Part shown: positions 33,676 through 34,257 of the stretch, in pieces
How positions within the stretch are numbered: position 1 is the stretch's first letter
Layout of the letters: every line of letters begins with the position of its first letter
Origin: Blastopirellula sp.
GTDB taxonomy: Bacteria > Planctomycetota > Planctomycetia > Pirellulales > Pirellulaceae
Assembly (NCBI GenBank): GCA_021298375.1
Contig: JAJTFE010000047.1
Span: 1 to 34,257 of the forward strand
DNA length: 34,257 bases
Reading direction: 5' to 3'
Program-made: the position numbers and the translations under genes
Notes under the pieces: model-generated
Told to the model about the DNA's origin: nothing
The model's database searches: none
The model's input: the letters and a program-made list of their open reading frames with translations, nothing else

Positions 33676-34257
33676 TCATGACGACCGCTCAACCAGCTTC
33701 CGGGCAGTTCCAACCACATCGTCGAGCATCGATTCCGTCAATCGACCCGTGAACGTGTTTTGTTGACTGGGGTGGTAAGAGCCCAGGACCCAGCGCGGTC
33801 CGGGGAGTTCGACGCGGGCGCCATGGCCGAAAGCCGGTCGAGCCCCACTGTGCAGATTCTGTTCGACGGCAAACCGCCAGATTGCTGTCCAGGCCAACTG
33901 GCCGAGACAGAGAATTACCCGGGGATTGGCCAATTCAAGAGTCCGCAGCAGAAAGGGCCGGCAATTGCCCAACTCCTCGGGGCTTGGTCGATTGTCGGGC
34001 GGAGCACAGTGGCAGATGTTGGTGATCACGCAGTCCCGCAACACCATGCCATCGTCTCGAGTTTCCCAAGTGGCCTGGTTTGCAAAGCCTGCCCGATGCA
34101 GTGCCCGAAACAGCCACTCGCCACTCCGGTCGCCCGTGAACATCCGCCCGGTGCGATTCGCCCCATGCGCCCCCGGAGCCAAGCCGACAACCAATAACCC
34201 CCCCGTGGCGATCCCAAAATTCGGCACCGGTGCGGCCCAGTAGGTTGCCTCGCGATA
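33676..34257 (-). CDS. Uracil-DNA glycosylase, family 5 (UDGb-type), N-terminus cut by window end
   Basis: 194 residues are visible; the gene continues beyond base 34257. It removes uracil and some other damaged bases from DNA. Motif A is [16 protein letters not shown] and the following TGDRSG matches UDGb. The second motif is [16 protein letters not shown], with the catalytic-loop His in YHPS. The Cys in [10 protein letters not shown] and CRPFLL fit the Fe-S cluster region, with further Cys expected in the missing N-terminus. The open frame continues upstream of the GTG at 34227 ([10 protein letters not shown]), which matches the family, so that codon is not the start. The CPBP gene lies 76 bases downstream on the same strand. 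Confidence 0.9.
   Translation of the reverse strand, partial: YREATYWAAPVPNFGIATGGLLVVGLAPGAHGANRTGRMFTGDRSGEWLFRALHRAGFANQATWETRDDGMVLRDCVITNICHCAPPDNRPSPEELGNCRPFLLRTLELANPRVILCLGQLAWTAIWRFAVEQNLHSGARPAFGHGARVELPGPRWVLGSYHPSQQNTFTGRLTESMLDDVVGTARKLVERSS

Overview
The window looks like a piece of a Planctomycetota chromosome, most likely Pirellulales-like. The base composition is moderately GC-rich. There is an LL-diaminopimelate aminotransferase (DapL), which is typical of that phylum, and many secreted planctomycete-style proteins: an FG-GAP/VCBS propeller, a PQQ-like propeller, a BNR/VPS10 Asp-box propeller, an SGNH hydrolase and a small lipoprotein. Intergenic regions are fairly long and carry short tandem repeats. 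No tRNA, rRNA, insertion sequence, phage gene or CRISPR array was seen. Assignment to the phylum is inference from gene content.

Region by region. 1-145 is the end of a TatD-type hydrolase. 111-7568 is a run of six minus-strand genes, read from right to left: PaaK/LuxE-like adenylate-forming ligase, aldehyde-dehydrogenase-fold reductase, iron-type alcohol dehydrogenase, secreted PQQ-like propeller, HemW-like radical SAM protein and class IV aminotransferase. Two junctions are 4-base ATGA overlaps. The first three enzymes fit acid -> activated acyl -> aldehyde -> alcohol, so the group is a candidate undescribed biosynthetic module. 8043-10988 holds RNase E/G, HPr and an EIIA of the nitrogen-PTS type. 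11661-16747 holds a large Asp-box propeller and, divergently, a phosphate-selective-porin-like outer-membrane protein.

16961-18954 holds the most striking object: a secreted FG-GAP/VCBS propeller gene interrupted by one in-frame TGA. The reading frame stays open and family-like on both sides. The TGA is followed at once by a Cys codon, and then by a 10-bp hairpin with one bulged base and a GUU loop. The bulge lies 14 bases after the TGA, as in the E. coli fdhF SECIS element as I recall it, and the loop GU is offset by one base. I read this as a probable selenoprotein (Sec116-Cys117) with an embedded bacterial SECIS, not as a pseudogene. A secreted coiled-coil gene lies 47 bases upstream in the same direction.

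19167-23880 holds an SGNH hydrolase fused to a Dabb domain and, divergently, a membrane-anchored coiled-coil protein, CutA, a hypothetical protein, a trans-sulfuration-family PLP enzyme and translation initiation factor IF-1. 24608-30659 holds a Met-rich secreted protein with a structured, repeat-rich 3' end and an intrinsic terminator, a small lipoprotein, and a very large secreted repeat/CHAT-like protein that appears to have lost the catalytic His. 30677-34257 holds DapL, a CPBP (CAAX-like) membrane protease and a family 5 uracil-DNA glycosylase cut by the window end. Short tandem repeats with units of 15-26 bp recur across the window, mostly between genes.
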